NCBI GenBank assembly: GCA_947303785.1
Contig: CAMYZH010000009.1
Location: 1-43,947 of the forward strand
Source of the DNA: an uncultured Clostridium sp.
GTDB taxonomy: Bacteria > Bacillota > Clostridia > TANB77 > CAG-508
Direction: 5' to 3'
Length of the DNA stretch: 43,947 bases
The notes beneath the pieces were generated by a model. The model was not told where the DNA came from. It saw only the letters and a list, made by a program, of their open reading frames with translations, and ran no database searches. How positions within the stretch are numbered: position 1 is the first letter of the stretch; each line of letters begins with the position of its first letter. Position numbers and translations under genes: made by a program. This document shows positions 42,684 to 43,947 of this stretch, piece by piece.

Positions 42684-43916
42684 ATGATTAAAATTAATGA
42701 AAATTTTTTAGAATTACAAGAAAGCTATTTGTTTGCAACAATAGCAAAAAAAGTTGCAGAATATACAAAAGAAAATCCAGACAAAAAGATTATTAAATTA
42801 GGAATAGGAGATGTTACAAGACCAATTCCAGAAGTAATTAGAGATGCAATGAAAAAAGCAACTGATGAATTTAAAAATCAAGAGACATTTAGAGGTTATG
42901 GTCCAGAACAAGGATATGATTTTTTAAGAGAAAAAATCAAAGAATTTGATTATGCAAAAAGAGGGGTTGACATAGATATTGATGAAATATTTGTATCAGA
43001 TGGTGCAAAATGTGATTGTGGAAATATTGTAGATATATTTTCTAAAGATAATAAAGTTGCAATAACAGATCCAGTATATCCAGTTTATTTAGATACAAAT
43101 GTTATGTCTGGTAGAAGCGGACTTTATAATAAAGAAAAAGGACAATATGAGAACATAGTATATATACCAGCAACATCAGATAATAGCTTTGTTCCAGAAC
43201 TACCAAAAGAAAAGGTAGATATGATTTATCTTTGCTATCCAAATAATCCTACAGGAACAACATTAAAAAAAGAAGAATTAAAAAAATGGGTTGATTATGC
43301 AAAAGAAAATAAATCTATTATTTTATTTGATGCTGCATATGAAGCTTATATTTCAGATGAAGATGTTCCTCATAGTATATATGAAATAGAAGGAGCAAAA
43401 GAAGTTGCAATCGAGTTTAGAAGCTTTTCTAAAACGGCCGGATTTACAGGAATTAGATGTGCATTTACAGTCATTCCAAAACAATTAATGGGGTATAAAG
43501 AAAATGGTGAAAAAGTACCACTAAATCCACTTTGGAATAGAAGACAATGTACCAAATTTAATGGAGTTTCATATGTTACTCAAAGAGCTGCTGAAGCTGT
43601 ATATACACAAGAAGGGCAAAGACAGATAAGACAAAATATTGATTATTACAAAGAAAATGCTAAGATTATAAAAAATGGTTTAGAAGATGCAGGGTATACA
43701 GTTTATGGTGGTGTTAATTCACCTTATGTATGGCTAAAACTTCCAAATGGAGTAAAATCTTGGGATTTTTTTGATAGATTATTAACAGAAGCAAATGTCG
43801 TAGGTACACCTGGAGTCGGATTTGGACCAAGTGGAGAAGGTTATTTTCGACTAACTGGCTTTGGAACAAGAGAAAATACAATTGAAGCCATTGAAAGAAT
43901 AAAAAATATGAAATAA
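42684..43916 (+). CDS. dapL: LL-diaminopimelate aminotransferase
   Basis: DapL makes LL-diaminopimelate from tetrahydrodipicolinate in a single PLP-dependent step, bypassing succinyl or acetyl intermediates. The 410-residue class I/II aminotransferase begins [20 protein letters not shown], has [12 protein letters not shown], the conserved CYPNNPTGT, the Asp in [10 protein letters not shown] and the PLP-binding Lys in [18 protein letters not shown] precedes the ATG. Its product is the substrate of DapF, encoded 2 kb upstream, which makes the dapF frameshift biologically relevant. The gene is complete, ending shortly before the window edge. Confidence 0.96.
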   Translation: MIKINENFLELQESYLFATIAKKVAEYTKENPDKKIIKLGIGDVTRPIPEVIRDAMKKATDEFKNQETFRGYGPEQGYDFLREKIKEFDYAKRGVDIDIDEIFVSDGAKCDCGNIVDIFSKDNKVAITDPVYPVYLDTNVMSGRSGLYNKEKGQYENIVYIPATSDNSFVPELPKEKVDMIYLCYPNNPTGTTLKKEELKKWVDYAKENKSIILFDAAYEAYISDEDVPHSIYEIEGAKEVAIEFRSFSKTAGFTGIRCAFTVIPKQLMGYKENGEKVPLNPLWNRRQCTKFNGVSYVTQRAAEAVYTQEGQRQIRQNIDYYKENAKIIKNGLEDAGYTVYGGVNSPYVWLKLPNGVKSWDFFDRLLTEANVVGTPGVGFGPSGEGYFRLTGFGTRENTIEAIERIKNMK

Positions 43917-43947
43917 ATAAAATTTACAAGAGCTATTCCAAAGGTTG

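Noticed and set aside
1-43947. CRISPR arrays, rRNA genes, riboswitches
   Set aside because: No regularly spaced direct repeats, rRNA signature sequences or recognisable riboswitch or T-box cores were seen on reading the window.

Overview
The window is a very AT-rich stretch of a Gram-positive genome, most likely a spore-forming member of the Clostridia (Bacillota). The evidence is a SigG-type sporulation sigma factor, the Clostridia-style LL-diaminopimelate aminotransferase DapL, GatCAB, Hsp33, CarD, a sortase, an L,D-transpeptidase, a G5/transglycosylase cell-wall protein, strong AGGAGG ribosome binding sites and TTGACN-17-TATAAT promoters. TGA is used as a stop, so code 11 applies. No rRNA gene, complete tRNA or CRISPR array is visible.

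Positions 1-18000 form a defence island. It opens with five consecutive stem-loops ahead of an unrecognised winged-helix-like protein. A type I restriction-modification operon follows: hsdM, hsdS, a DUF4238-like gene wedged in frame-tight, and hsdR. Next come a DUF4268 PD-(D/E)xK-like protein, a 910-residue protein joining a HEPN-like N-terminus (R42xxxxH47) to an SF1 helicase, a decayed wHTH gene beside a 15-bp-arm palindrome, an RloA/RloB (AbiL-like) ATPase plus TOPRIM pair whose promoter lies in nested palindromes, and a 1124-residue STAND/NACHT-like NTPase with unrecognised ends. Two divergently transcribed, paralogous small proteins and an 18-nt match to the initiator tRNA anticodon arm close the island. 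The best candidates for undescribed systems are the HEPN-helicase protein and the STAND protein.

Positions 18400-32200 carry ordinary genes: a small detoxification-like cluster (ABM-domain protein, ICMT-like methyltransferase, cyclophilin-like lipid-anchored or membrane protein, alpha/beta hydrolase), a zinc-ribbon membrane protein, an L,D-transpeptidase with a long Ser/Pro tail, hslO, gatCAB, lemA, a G5/SLT protein, a J-domain membrane protein broken by two in-frame stops, dut and carD.

Positions 32300-43947 carry a sortase, an SPFH/SHOCT protein with its zinc-ribbon partner (YdjI/YdjG-like), and a short foreign patch. The patch holds a truncated ISLre2-type transposase with a ribosome-binding-site-masking hairpin and a GC-rich orphan gene with its own strong promoter. 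After it come mscS, an SDR, an MBL-fold hydrolase, dapF, sigG, a small membrane protein, an M23 peptidase and dapL. dapF and the M23 gene each carry one apparent extra C that shifts the frame. These may be sequencing errors or real lesions, and raw reads would decide.
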